Shown one piece after another: positions 44,661-53,622 of a stretch of DNA of 64,000 bases (the stretch's first letter is position 1; each line of letters begins with the position of its first letter). The notes beneath the pieces are model-generated. The model had not been told where the DNA came from. It saw only the letters and a program-made list of their open reading frames with translations, and did no database searches. Source of the DNA: Scleromatobacter sp039920745 (GTDB lineage: Bacteria > Pseudomonadota > Gammaproteobacteria > Burkholderiales > Burkholderiaceae_C); the NCBI GenBank assembly GCA_039920745.1, contig JBDSDD010000079.1, positions 25,681 to 89,680 on the forward strand, read 5' to 3'. Position numbers and translations under genes: made by a program.

Positions 44661-45473
44661 TCAATTTAGCTCAAGCTCGGCCACGTACGGCAGGTGATCG
44701 GACATTCGGGCCCAGCCGCCCCCGCGCGGCACCATCGTGCCTTCGCAGCGGAAGCCGCGCATGTAGATGCGATCCAGCGAGAAGACCGGCAGCCGCGACG
44801 GAAAGGTCGGGCGCTTGGGCACGCGCTTGTCCAACGACAGGGCCCGCGTCAGGCCTGCAGCGGCCATCGGGTTGTCCAGGCGTTCGCCCCAGTCGTTGAA
44901 GTCCCCCGCCACCAGCACCGGCTCGTCCGGCGGCAGTTCCTTGGCGATGTACTGGGCAAGCCGCTGCGCCTGACGCAGGCGGCTGGAATGCACCAGCCCG
45001 AAGTGCGCAACGATCGCGTGCACCGTGGTGCCATTCCAGCTCACCGGCACATACAACAGGCCGCGCTGTTCGAAACGGTGGTCGGACACGTCGTGGTGGC
45101 CCGCGTCGCCCAGCGGCCAGCGCGAGAGCAGCGCATTGCCGTGCTCTCCGTGCTTGGTGAAGGCATTGGAACGGTAGGCGGTGTTGTAGCCCTCGGGCGC
45201 CAGGAACTCGGCCTGGCCCTGGTCGGGCCAGCCCAGGATGGTCTGGTCGAAGCGGGCCGCGTCGCGGGTGTGGTGCAGTCGAACTTCCTGCAGGAACACC
45301 AGGTCGGCGTCGAGCGCCTCGACGCCGAGCACGAGGTTGTGGATCTCGAGCCGCTTCGCCGCACCCAGACCCCGCACGCCCTTGTGGATGTTGTAGGTGG
45401 CCACGCGCAGTCGCGTGGACGCGGTCGCCGTCTGGGGCGGCAGGACGGTGAAGTCGTCCGACGTCATGTTCAT
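44661..45473 (-). CDS. Endonuclease/exonuclease/phosphatase family protein
   Basis: 270 aa from ATG 45473 (other close starts at 45476 GTG and 45467 ATG). EEP-fold markers: A-T-Y-N-I-H-K-G near residue 26, F-L-Q-E-V near 60, A-G-D-F-N-D-W near 190 and a final S-D-H-L-P-Y, supplying the metal and catalytic residues. Substrate (nucleic acid or phospholipid) unknown; linkage to clsB is conserved in relatives. Confidence 0.88.
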   Translation of the reverse strand: MNMTSDDFTVLPPQTATASTRLRVATYNIHKGVRGLGAAKRLEIHNLVLGVEALDADLVFLQEVRLHHTRDAARFDQTILGWPDQGQAEFLAPEGYNTAYRSNAFTKHGEHGNALLSRWPLGDAGHHDVSDHRFEQRGLLYVPVSWNGTTVHAIVAHFGLVHSSRLRQAQRLAQYIAKELPPDEPVLVAGDFNDWGERLDNPMAAAGLTRALSLDKRVPKRPTFPSRLPVFSLDRIYMRGFRCEGTMVPRGGGWARMSDHLPYVAELELN

Positions 45474-45682
45474 CACGGCAGGATGTTCACGCGGCTAGGC
45501 GTGCGAAAGAGGTGGATGAAGGCCACGAAACTGTCTCGCGGGAGATCCACTGGGCAATCCTCATGCCTCCATGATGCCACCGTGCGGTCGGAACGACCAT
45601 GTCCGGGGGGCGCGCACTTGGCCGCTGCTTCGCCCGGCCGGCCCGAGTTCCTCGGGGGCGAGGCGCGGAGCGAGCCGGGTTG

Positions 45683-46165
45683 TCAGGTCCGCCAACTGGG
45701 GAGGTGCAGGATCGCCTCGGCGTTGGACGGCGAGAAGCAGGCGTCGGCGGCCATGCGCCAGGGCAGCCACTGCAGCGCCGTGTGCTCGCGCGGCGCGAGG
45801 GTCACGCGCGTACCCGCTGGCACCTCGAGCGCGAACACGTGCTCGGTGTTGTGCGTGACCCCGGGCGCGTAGCGGGCACGCCAACGGGGATAGATCTCGT
45901 AGACATTGATCAGCTCGCAGTCGCGCAACGCGTCGAACGGCACCAAGGCGGTGCCGATGGCGATGCCGGTCTCCTCGCCCACTTCGCGCACGCAGGTCTC
46001 GACCAGCGACTCCTCCAGCGTGTCCTTGGAGCCGGTGACGCTCTGCCAGAAGCCCGGGGTATCGGCGCGCTCGATCAGCAGCACGTCCAGTTGCGGCGTG
46101 TGGATGATGACGAGCACGGACTCGGGGATCTTGGGTGGGCGCGGGTCGGAGGACATGGTGCCCAT
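45683..46165 (-). CDS. nudB: Dihydroneopterin triphosphate diphosphatase
   Basis: 160 aa from ATG 46165 (ATG 46156 is an alternative). Nudix box at residues 45-68 (G-S-K-D-T-L-E-E...R-E-V-G-E-E-T-G-I), with one more residue between the first Glu and the R-E pair than the textbook pattern. P-G-F-W-Q-S-V-T-G upstream is typical of NudB. Removes pyrophosphate from dihydroneopterin triphosphate in folate synthesis. In relatives it often follows aspS directly; here about 4.5 kb of other genes intervene. Confidence 0.85.
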   Translation of the reverse strand: MGTMSSDPRPPKIPESVLVIIHTPQLDVLLIERADTPGFWQSVTGSKDTLEESLVETCVREVGEETGIAIGTALVPFDALRDCELINVYEIYPRWRARYAPGVTHNTEHVFALEVPAGTRVTLAPREHTALQWLPWRMAADACFSPSNAEAILHLPSWRT

Positions 46166-46166
46166 G

Positions 46167-46352
46167 CTATCGGAGGTTCTCGCGGCCCCGCAGTCCGAAC
46201 CATAGCGCGGCGCTGCACGGCAGGCCCAGGCCGATCCAGGCCAGCCAGTCCCACGCGCCGTCGCCCATCAGCGCGCCGACCAGTCCGACCGCGCTGACGA
46301 GCGCGATTGCCAGTGGCCAGGCCCACAGCGACCGGAACAGGCTGCCCTTCAT
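46167..46352 (-). CDS. 61-aa membrane protein in an iron-uptake operon
   Basis: 61 aa from ATG 46352, whose ATGA overlaps the stop of the PepSY gene, so it is translationally coupled. Two hydrophobic helices (about 8-32 and 39-54), the second with W-D-W-L-A-W-I-G-L-G-L. Small membrane proteins of this kind accompany PepSY-TM/TonB-receptor pairs; function unknown. Confidence 0.65.
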   Translation of the reverse strand: MKGSLFRSLWAWPLAIALVSAVGLVGALMGDGAWDWLAWIGLGLPCSAALWFGLRGRENLR

Positions 46353-47482
46353 CGCGGGGCGCTCCGAAGGTCGGACGCAAGCACCTTGCGCACCGCCCCG
46401 CGCTTGCCCAGCCAGAGGGCCAGGCCGCTGCCCAGCACGAAGATGGTGAGGACGTCCAGCGCCGCCCACAGCCACAGCAGGGGCACGCCTCCGTAGTCGC
46501 CGAAGTGCAGCGGCTGGGACAGCAGCAACGCGTCCAAGTACCAGGGCGGTGCGCGGCTGGCCGACACCTCGCCGGTGATCGCGTCCACCAGCACCGGCTT
46601 GACGAGCCGCGCGGTAAGCGCCATGCGTCCGCGCAGGAACACGCCGTAGTGGCGCTCGCTGCTGAACGCCGTGCCAGGGAACGCGATGAACGCGATCTTC
46701 GTGGCCGGCTCGCGTGAGCGCGCGTTCGCGAACGCCTTCTCCAGCGAGCCCAGGCGCGCGACCGGCGGCTGGCCGCGGTAGTGCGCCTGCATCTCGGCCA
46801 TCTGCTCGTTGCGCCAGTGCGCGATGACGAGGTCGGCCCAGGTGTTGACGACGCCGGTGGCGCCGACGACCAGCGCCCACGTCAGCGTGACGATGCCAAG
46901 CAGGTTGTGCAGGTCCAGCCACTTGACGCGCGACGAGCGCTCGCGCCGCACCTCGCCGAAGCGGAGCTTGCGCATGAACGGCGCGTAGAGCACGACACCC
47001 GACGCGATGGCCAGCAGCATCACCAGCCCCATGAAGCCGAGAAAAAGCTTGCCGTATTCGCCCGCGAACAGGTCGACGTGGAACCTGCGGATCACGACCA
47101 TCAGCCCGCGGTCGAGCTTGGGCTCGGCCAGCGCCGCGCCGGTGCGGGCGTCGATGGCCACCTGCTTCAGGTCGGTGGTCGAGGTGGGCGTGTCGCCCAT
47201 CGTCACGAACCAGACCGTGTCGTCGTCCGGCTCTTGCGACACGTACATGCCCACCTGGGTCGGGAAGCGCGCGCGGGCCACCGTCATCACCTGGTCCAAC
47301 GTGATGCGCGGCGCGTCGGCGACCATCCGCGGCGAGACGACCTCGGTGCCCAGCCACTGGCCGATCTGGTGATGGAAGATCAGCGGCAGGCCCGTGAGGC
47401 AAAGCACGAGAAGGAACAGCGTGCTGACCAGACTGCTCCACTTGTGAAGCCAGGACCAGGCGCGCAGCTTCCCCGGGCTCAT
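46349..47482 (-). CDS. PepSY-associated TM protein (siderophore/iron reductase type)
   Basis: 377 aa from ATG 47482. Four TM helices: about 17-38, 145-168, 193-215 and 335-358, with conserved H-K-W-S-S near residue 13, R-R-F-H-V-D-L-F near 130, W-L-D-L-H-N near 187 and the P-L-H-F-G-D-Y-G-G segment near 322. The His residues in the helices suggest haem-dependent reduction of iron-siderophore, as proposed for the family. Follows the TonB receptor by 22 nt and overlaps the 61-aa gene. Confidence 0.88.
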   Translation of the reverse strand: MSPGKLRAWSWLHKWSSLVSTLFLLVLCLTGLPLIFHHQIGQWLGTEVVSPRMVADAPRITLDQVMTVARARFPTQVGMYVSQEPDDDTVWFVTMGDTPTSTTDLKQVAIDARTGAALAEPKLDRGLMVVIRRFHVDLFAGEYGKLFLGFMGLVMLLAIASGVVLYAPFMRKLRFGEVRRERSSRVKWLDLHNLLGIVTLTWALVVGATGVVNTWADLVIAHWRNEQMAEMQAHYRGQPPVARLGSLEKAFANARSREPATKIAFIAFPGTAFSSERHYGVFLRGRMALTARLVKPVLVDAITGEVSASRAPPWYLDALLLSQPLHFGDYGGVPLLWLWAALDVLTIFVLGSGLALWLGKRGAVRKVLASDLRSAPR

Positions 47483-47504
47483 GCTCACCGTCGACCCCCG
47501 GCCA

Positions 47505-49697
47505 TCAGAAGGCGAACGTTCCCGAGAAGGAGAGCGTGCGCGGCGCGCCCGCCACCAGGTAGCCCGCGCCCGGGTAGCCGCCCGCCGAAGCCCAATAGTT
47601 GCGGTTGGTGAGGTTGTCGATGCCCGCGCGCAGCGTCACCACGCGCGAGCCGATGTCGATCGCGTAGCGGCCGCCAATGTCGAAGCGCGACCACGCCGGC
47701 ACGACCTGCGTGTTGGCCGCGTCCGCGTACTGCGTGGACGTGTGCACCACGCGCGCATCGAGCACCAGGCCGATCACGCTGGGCACGTCCCAGTCGAAGC
47801 CCAGGTTGTACTGCGCCGTCGGCGCGCCGATGGCGTGCTTGCCGGTCGCGGCCGCACCGGTGACATGGGTGCGCAGGAAGCTGGCGCCGCCCAGCACGCG
47901 CAGGCCCGGCATGGCCTCGCCGTACACGGACAGTTCCGCGCCGCGGTTGCGCTGGTCGATCGCCTGGGCGAAGACACCGCCGACGGCCGCGTAGCCCGGC
48001 TTGCGCGACTGGAACAGGCTCACCGTGCCGCCGTAGCGCCCGGTGTCGACCTTCACGCCGATCTCGCCCTGGCGGGTCCGGTAGGGCTTGAACGCGACGC
48101 CGCCATTGGATACCGTGCCGTTGTCCGGCGCGATGTCGCCCGCGACCAGGCCCTCGATGTATGTGGCGTACAGCGAGATCTGCCGGCCGGCCTTGAAGAC
48201 GATGCCGGCGACCGGCGTGATGCGCGAGGCCTTGTTCGGCTGCGAGCTCTGTGCGCCAGAGTTGTAGTCGAAGCTCGTGTCCTCGATCTTCTGGCGGCGG
48301 CCACCAACGGTCAGCAGCACGCTGTCGCCGAACAGGCTCAGCGTGTCGGCCAGTGCCTGGCTGGACGTGACCACGTTCAGCGTCGTCAGCGGGGCGTCGA
48401 GCTTGCCGCCGCGGAAGTAAGTCTCGTCGGGCGCCGGCACGAACGTGGTGGCGTAGATCGTGCCCACCGGCAGGCCGGCGAAGTTGGCGAAACCATAGGC
48501 GTTTTTCGAGACCGACTGGAATGCGCCGTACGACGCGACCACCGTGTGCTTGACCGGCCCGGTGGCGAACGTGCCGCGCAGGCCGGCCTCGCCAGTCTTG
48601 ACGGAATCCTTGCGGGCGTTCTTGAAGCCGAGGATGGAATCGGTGCCGAGGGCGTCGCTGACCGACACCGTGGTGAGGTTGTTGGCCTCGTGGCCGTCGC
48701 GGAAACCGCCGGCGACCCAAGCCGTGACGTTGGACGCCATGTCGTATTCGGCGCGCAGCGTGCCGAAGGTGTCGCGCTCGTTGGAGTACGTCCACGGCTG
48801 GGCGATCTGCCTGGCCGCGTCGGGCGCGCGCGGGATCGCGAGGCTGGCGGCGATCGTGATGCTGGGCGTGACGGCGGTCAGCTGGTGGTTCTGCGAACCG
48901 AAGTCGGCGGAGACGCGCAGGTCGCCGACGTGCAAGTCGGCCCCCAGCAAGGCGGCGTCGAGCTTGCCCTTCTCACCGTTGACGGCGTCGCTGTTGCCCT
49001 CGCGGTGGACAACGTTTGCCCGCAGGCCCAACTGCCTGGAGGCGCCGAAGCGGCGCGCGACGTCCAGCGCCTCGGAAAGCTGCCCGTCGTCATGGCCCAG
49101 CGTGATTTCCGCCATCGGCGCATTCGGCGCGCGCTTGGGCATGATGTTGATCGCACCGCCCAGCCCGCTGCCGCCCGGGGCCGCCCCGTTGAGGAACGCG
49201 CTCGCGCCACGCAGCACTTCGACGCGCTCGACCAACTCGGCCGCCAGGAACTGGCGCGGCAGCAGCCCGTACAAGCCGTTGTACGCCATGTCGTCGGAGT
49301 AGATCGGCAGGCCGCGCACCATGTACAGCTGCTGGAAGTTGCCGAAGCCACGCGCGACACGCACGGCCGGGTCGTTCTGCAGCACGTCGGCGATGCTTGC
49401 CGCGCCCTGGTCCTGGATCAGCTTGGACGTGTAGTTGGTGATGGCGAACGGCGTGTCCATGACGTCCTGGCTACCGAGCAGACCGACGCGGCCGCCGCGA
49501 GCCACCTGGCCGCCGGCGTACGGCGCCTTCAGGCCGCCAGCCGAGGCGTCGGCGCTGGCGCGAATGACGACTTCCTGGGCCTGGACACCACTGGCGCCGG
49601 CGCTCGGCGCCGCGACAGCCTCGGCGTGAGCCTGCGTCGCGGCGAACAAGGCGATCGCCGCGGAAACGACGCTGCGGCGGAAGGTGGCGTGTTGCAT
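47505..49697 (-). CDS. TonB-dependent siderophore receptor
   Basis: 730 aa from ATG 49697, which gives a clean signal peptide ending A-H-A; in-frame ATGs at 49712 and upstream fall in or near the Fur-box-like sequence. Plug domain about 75-185 (M-V-R-G-L-P-I-Y, V-E-R-V-E-V-L-R-G, G-G-A-I-N), then a 22-strand barrel ending in the terminal Phe (S-F-S-G-T-F-A-F). Outer-membrane receptor for a ferric siderophore, identity unknown. First gene of an operon with the PepSY protein and the 61-aa protein. Confidence 0.9.
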   Translation of the reverse strand: MQHATFRRSVVSAAIALFAATQAHAEAVAAPSAGASGVQAQEVVIRASADASAGGLKAPYAGGQVARGGRVGLLGSQDVMDTPFAITNYTSKLIQDQGAASIADVLQNDPAVRVARGFGNFQQLYMVRGLPIYSDDMAYNGLYGLLPRQFLAAELVERVEVLRGASAFLNGAAPGGSGLGGAINIMPKRAPNAPMAEITLGHDDGQLSEALDVARRFGASRQLGLRANVVHREGNSDAVNGEKGKLDAALLGADLHVGDLRVSADFGSQNHQLTAVTPSITIAASLAIPRAPDAARQIAQPWTYSNERDTFGTLRAEYDMASNVTAWVAGGFRDGHEANNLTTVSVSDALGTDSILGFKNARKDSVKTGEAGLRGTFATGPVKHTVVASYGAFQSVSKNAYGFANFAGLPVGTIYATTFVPAPDETYFRGGKLDAPLTTLNVVTSSQALADTLSLFGDSVLLTVGGRRQKIEDTSFDYNSGAQSSQPNKASRITPVAGIVFKAGRQISLYATYIEGLVAGDIAPDNGTVSNGGVAFKPYRTRQGEIGVKVDTGRYGGTVSLFQSRKPGYAAVGGVFAQAIDQRNRGAELSVYGEAMPGLRVLGGASFLRTHVTGAAATGKHAIGAPTAQYNLGFDWDVPSVIGLVLDARVVHTSTQYADAANTQVVPAWSRFDIGGRYAIDIGSRVVTLRAGIDNLTNRNYWASAGGYPGAGYLVAGAPRTLSFSGTFAF

Positions 49698-49730
49698 GGA
49701 AATCCCGGACATGATGTGACTGCGGATGCG

Positions 49731-49747
49731 ATTCATTCTCATTTGAT
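49731..49747 (-). promoter_or_regulatory. Fur-box-like sequence upstream of the TonB receptor
   Basis: On the minus strand this reads ATCAAATGAGAATGAAT, AT-rich and similar to the AATGAGAATxATT-type Fur boxes of proteobacteria. Location 34 bp upstream of the chosen start fits iron repression of the operon. Match is partial. Confidence 0.4.
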
Positions 49748-49867
49748 ATTGTACGCAGCCCGGCGATACCCCGGAGCAGCGCAGTCACAAAACGGCGTCG
49801 GACCGGTGCGCAAGTGCCGCCGCCGCCGCGACCTGCGAAAATGGCGGATTCACCCTTCCCCTGCCTC

Positions 49868-50713
49868 ATGAATCCTCAAGTCGAAGCCGTCAAGGCCCAG
49901 TTGCGTCAAGTGGACGACTACCAGAGCAAAGGCCTGTTGCGCGCCGAGGAGGCCGAGGTCCAGCGCGCCGCGTTGATGAAGAAGCTGATGATGCTGCTGG
50001 TGCCCGACACCCCGGCGCCGAAGCTGCCGCTGCGCACGCGTGCCTGGGGCGCGCTGGCGATGCTGGTGCTGGTGGGCAGCTTCACGGCCTACCTGATCTC
50101 CGGCCACGCGGGGCTGCGCGCACGCAGCGAGATGATCCTGGCGCAAGGCCGGATCGCCAACGCGCAGGATGCGCAGAGCCGCAAGGAACGCATGGAACGA
50201 CTGCGCCGCGGCGAGGCTATCGGGCCGGACGAGTTCGGTCGTTTCCCGCAGGCATCCTCCGCGGCGTCCGGCGCGACGCCGGTGTCCGTCGCAGTCGCCG
50301 GTTCGGCCACGTCGTCCTCCGCGTCGTCCGCCCAGCCCCGTGCGAGTGCGGCGGCCGAGGCCGTCGCCCCGCTGCTGTCCGGCCGCATCGTGCTCGATCC
50401 GAAGTTCGAGGGCCAGGTCGCCTCCGACGACAGCGTCTTCGTCATCGTGCGCCTGCCCGACGACACCATCGGCCTGCCGCTGGCGCAGATCCGGGTGGAA
50501 GTCAGCAACCTGCCGTTCGACTTCAACGTCGGCGCGCGCGAGATGATCGGCTCGCCAGACCGCTTCCTGCACGCCGACAAGGTGGTCGTGTCGGCGCGGA
50601 TCTCGAAGAGCGGCAGCGGCAAGGTGAAGCCTGGCGACCTGGTCGGGCAGTCGGCAGCCGTGCCGCCGTGGGCCAACAACGTCAAGTTCGCGATCGACAA
50701 GGTCGTGCACTGA
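49868..50713 (+). CDS. CcmI/CycH-like protein
   Basis: 281 aa from ATG 49868. The N-terminal part (L-R-Q-V-D-D-Y-Q-S-K-G-L-L-R-A-E-E-A) resembles the linker of cytochrome c biogenesis protein CcmI; one TM helix follows (about 60-78), then a low-complexity Ser/Ala linker and a C-terminal beta domain with G-R-I-V-L-D-P, S-V-F-V-I-V-R, P-L-A-Q-I-R and A-R-I-S-K-S-G, as in the CcmI/CycH C-terminal domain. It lacks the first TM helix and TPRs of full CcmI, and no ccm genes are nearby. Divergent from the TonB receptor gene. Confidence 0.7.
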   Translation: MNPQVEAVKAQLRQVDDYQSKGLLRAEEAEVQRAALMKKLMMLLVPDTPAPKLPLRTRAWGALAMLVLVGSFTAYLISGHAGLRARSEMILAQGRIANAQDAQSRKERMERLRRGEAIGPDEFGRFPQASSAASGATPVSVAVAGSATSSSASSAQPRASAAAEAVAPLLSGRIVLDPKFEGQVASDDSVFVIVRLPDDTIGLPLAQIRVEVSNLPFDFNVGAREMIGSPDRFLHADKVVVSARISKSGSGKVKPGDLVGQSAAVPPWANNVKFAIDKVVH

Positions 50714-50846
50714 GTCGGACAGGCTCGCATCGCGCCCTCCGCCGGACCGAGCGGGCCTGGACGAGGCTCACGACGACCGCCGCGGACTGCGCTGCCTGAA
50801 ACCCCAATGAAGCGGGTATCAGGCCTTGCAAGCTGCCAGGCTTTGG

Positions 50847-50890
50847 AAACAAGAAAGCCCGCAGGACTCGCCGAAACGAGCAATGCGGGC
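50847..50890 (-). terminator. Rho-independent terminator of aspS
   Basis: On the minus strand a hairpin with arms GCCCGCA and TGCGGGC (50857-50890), with a nested inner stem (CTCG/CGAG), is followed by TTTCTTGTTT. It lies about 45 nt after the aspS stop. Confidence 0.8.
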
Positions 50891-50933
50891 CTCGATCCGG
50901 CACGCGGCCGGCCAGGTCATGTCAGGCCGGAAC

Positions 50934-52733
50934 TCAAGCCGCTGGCGTCGTCACCGCCGGGCTGCGCAGGCGGATGTGCAGTTCGCGCAGCTGCTTCTCG
51001 TCGACCGCGCTCGGCGCGCCCGTCAGCAGGTCTTGCGCACGTTGCGTCTTGGGGAAGGCGATCACGTCGCGGATCGACTCGGCGCCGGTCATCATCGTGA
51101 CGATGCGGTCCAGGCCGAAGGCCAGGCCGCCGTGCGGCGGGGCGCCATACTGCAGCGCGTCCAGCAGGAAGCCGAACTTGATCTTGGCTTCGTCCGGGCC
51201 GATGTTGAGCGCGGAGAACACCTTGCTCTGGATTTCGGCGCGGTGGATACGCACCGAACCGCCGCCGAGCTCCCAGCCGTTGAGCACCATGTCGTAGGCC
51301 TTGGCGATGCAGGCGCCCGGATCGGTGTCCATCAGGTCCTCGTGGCCATCCTTGGGCGCCGTGAACGGGTGGTGGACGGCGTTCCAGCGGCCTTCGTCGT
51401 CGTCGCGCTCGAACATCGGGAAGTCGACGACCCACAACGGCGCCCACTTGTCCTCGAACAGGCCGTTGGCCTTGCCGAAGTCGGAGTGGCCGACCTTCAG
51501 GCGCAGCGCGCCCATCGAGTCGTTGACGATCTTGGCCTTGTCGGCGCCGAAGAAGACCAGGTCGCCATTGGCCGCGCCGGTGCGCGCCAGGATCTCGGCG
51601 ATGGCCTTGTCGTGCAGGTTCTTGACGATGGGCGACTGCAGCCCTTCGCGGCCCTTGGTCAGGTCGTTGACCTTGATCCAGGCCAGGCCCTTGGCGCCGT
51701 AGATCTTGACGACGTCGGTGTAGGCGTCGATCTCGCCGCGGCTGATCTCGGCGCCGCCCTTGACGCGCAGTCCCACGACACGGCCGCCATCCATCGTCGC
51801 GGCCGACGAGAACACCTTGAAGTCGACATCGCCCATGATGTCGGTGAGCTCGGTGAACTCCATGTTGATGCGCAGGTCGGGCTTGTCAGAACCGTACAGG
51901 CGCATCGCGTCGCCGTAGGTCATCACCGGGTACTTGCCGAGATCGACGTTGATCGCGCTCTTGAAGACCGCGTGGATCATGCCTTCGAACATGTCGCGGA
52001 TCTCGACTTCGTTCATGAACGAGGTCTCGATGTCGATCTGCGTGAATTCGGGCTGGCGGTCGGCACGCAGGTCTTCGTCGCGGAAGCACTTGGTGATCTG
52101 GTAGTAGCGGTCGAAGCCGGCCACCATCAGCAACTGCTTGAACAGCTGCGGCGACTGCGGCAGCGCGAAGAAGTGGCCGTCATGCACGCGGCTGGGCACG
52201 AGGTAGTCGCGCGCGCCTTCCGGCGTGCTCTTGGTCAGCATCGGGGTCTCGATGTCGACGAAGCCGTTCTTGTCGAGGAACTGGCGCACTTCCATCGCCA
52301 CGCGGTAGCGCAGCATCAGGTTTTTCTGCATCTGCGGGCGACGCAGGTCCAGCACGCGGTGCGTGAGGCGCGTGGTCTCGGACAGGTTCTCGTCGTCGAG
52401 CTGGAACGGCGGCGTGACGCTGGGGTTCAGCACTTCGAGCTCGCTGCAGAACACCTCGATGGTGCCGCTGGCCATGTTCGGGTTGACGGCGTCCGGCGTG
52501 CGCGCGCGCACGACGCCGACGACCTTCAGGCAGAACTCGTTGCGAACGCTCTCGGCAACCTTGAAGCTCTCGGCGAGATCCTGGTCACAGACGATCTGCA
52601 CGATGCCTTCACGGTCGCGCAGGTCGATGAAGATCAGCTTGCCGTGATCGCGGCGGCGATGCGCCCAGCCCATCAAGGTCACGGTCTGGCCGGTCAGCTT
52701 GTCGCTGACGAGGCCGCAGTAGGTGGTTCTCAT
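50934..52733 (-). CDS. aspS: Aspartyl-tRNA synthetase
   Basis: 599 aa from ATG 52733 with GGAG upstream. Class II synthetase of bacterial type: N-terminal OB anticodon-binding domain (about 1-110; G-W-A-H-R-R-R-D-H-G), catalytic domain with motif 2 F-R-D-E-D-L-R-A-D-R-Q-P-E-F near 220, a GAD insertion (about 300-420) and motif 3 G-L-A-F-G-L-D-R near 535. Charges tRNA-Asp. Located 144 nt downstream of the DUF502 gene. Confidence 0.97.
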   Translation of the reverse strand: MRTTYCGLVSDKLTGQTVTLMGWAHRRRDHGKLIFIDLRDREGIVQIVCDQDLAESFKVAESVRNEFCLKVVGVVRARTPDAVNPNMASGTIEVFCSELEVLNPSVTPPFQLDDENLSETTRLTHRVLDLRRPQMQKNLMLRYRVAMEVRQFLDKNGFVDIETPMLTKSTPEGARDYLVPSRVHDGHFFALPQSPQLFKQLLMVAGFDRYYQITKCFRDEDLRADRQPEFTQIDIETSFMNEVEIRDMFEGMIHAVFKSAINVDLGKYPVMTYGDAMRLYGSDKPDLRINMEFTELTDIMGDVDFKVFSSAATMDGGRVVGLRVKGGAEISRGEIDAYTDVVKIYGAKGLAWIKVNDLTKGREGLQSPIVKNLHDKAIAEILARTGAANGDLVFFGADKAKIVNDSMGALRLKVGHSDFGKANGLFEDKWAPLWVVDFPMFERDDDEGRWNAVHHPFTAPKDGHEDLMDTDPGACIAKAYDMVLNGWELGGGSVRIHRAEIQSKVFSALNIGPDEAKIKFGFLLDALQYGAPPHGGLAFGLDRIVTMMTGAESIRDVIAFPKTQRAQDLLTGAPSAVDEKQLRELHIRLRSPAVTTPAA

Positions 52734-52876
52734 GGCAGTACTCCGTTTATCGGTACGGTTTGTCCGGACGCACGGCGCGTCTCGTGGAGGCTCGCGCGGC
52801 CGGTTCTTGGAAAGTGGGTGGCAGGCCGGAGGCGGGGGATCACCCTCAGGACTGAACGCCGAAGACCTCGGGGCGT

Positions 52877-53554
52877 TCAGCCCACCCGATTGGGGTCGGC
52901 CCCCACCGGCGGGACGAGGATCCCGACCGGGGGCGCGACGACGCCCATGGAGATGATGTATTTCAACGCTTCGTCGACGCTCATGTGCAAGGGCTTGCAG
53001 GCCTCGCGCGGCACCATCAGGAAAAAGCCCGACGTCGGGTTGGGCGTGGTGGGCACGTACAGGCTGACGTGCTCGCCGGGCAGTGCCGCGGCGACCTCGC
53101 CCGACGGCTTGCCGGTGACAAAGGCGATCGTCCAGCTGCCTTCGCGCGGGTACTGCACCATCACCGCTTCGCGGAACGCGTTGCCGTTGGTGGAGAACAG
53201 CGTGTCGGAGACCTGCTTGACCGAGACGTAGATCGACTTGACGATGGGGATGTGCGACAGCAGGTTGTTCCACTGCTTGAGCCCCCATGCGCCCACCATG
53301 TTGGTGACCAGCATGCCGGTGACCAGCAGCATCAGCACCAGCAGGATCACGCCCAGGCCCGGCACGCTCATCAGCAGGTCGATGAGGTTTTGCGAGCCGT
53401 CGCCGTGGTCGGCGGAGCCGTGGAACAGGTGCTGCAGCGTCACCAGGACGCCGTGGAACATGCCGTCCATCAGGTTGACGGCCCACATCAGCACGCCCAC
53501 CGTGATCGCGAGCGGCAGCCATACCAGCAGGCCGGCGAACAGGTACTTTCTCAA
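52877..53554 (-). CDS. DUF502 family membrane protein
   Basis: 225 aa from TTG 53554, chosen because GGGAG lies upstream and the protein then begins L-R-K-Y-L-F-A-G-L, the family's usual N-terminus; an ATG at 53638 would overlap fmdB. Two TM helices (about 4-27 and 65-88), then the conserved P-I-V-K-S-I-Y, V-Q-Y-P-R and V-P-T-T-P-N-P-T-S-G motifs. Function unknown; conserved between fmdB and aspS in betaproteobacteria. Confidence 0.88.
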   Translation of the reverse strand: MRKYLFAGLLVWLPLAITVGVLMWAVNLMDGMFHGVLVTLQHLFHGSADHGDGSQNLIDLLMSVPGLGVILLVLMLLVTGMLVTNMVGAWGLKQWNNLLSHIPIVKSIYVSVKQVSDTLFSTNGNAFREAVMVQYPREGSWTIAFVTGKPSGEVAAALPGEHVSLYVPTTPNPTSGFFLMVPREACKPLHMSVDEALKYIISMGVVAPPVGILVPPVGADPNRVG

Positions 53555-53622
53555 GAAGGGCTCCCGCCGCGGAGGGCCGCGGCCGTGATGGCGTGCATGG
53601 GGTGGCGGCTTTTCTGGCGTCG

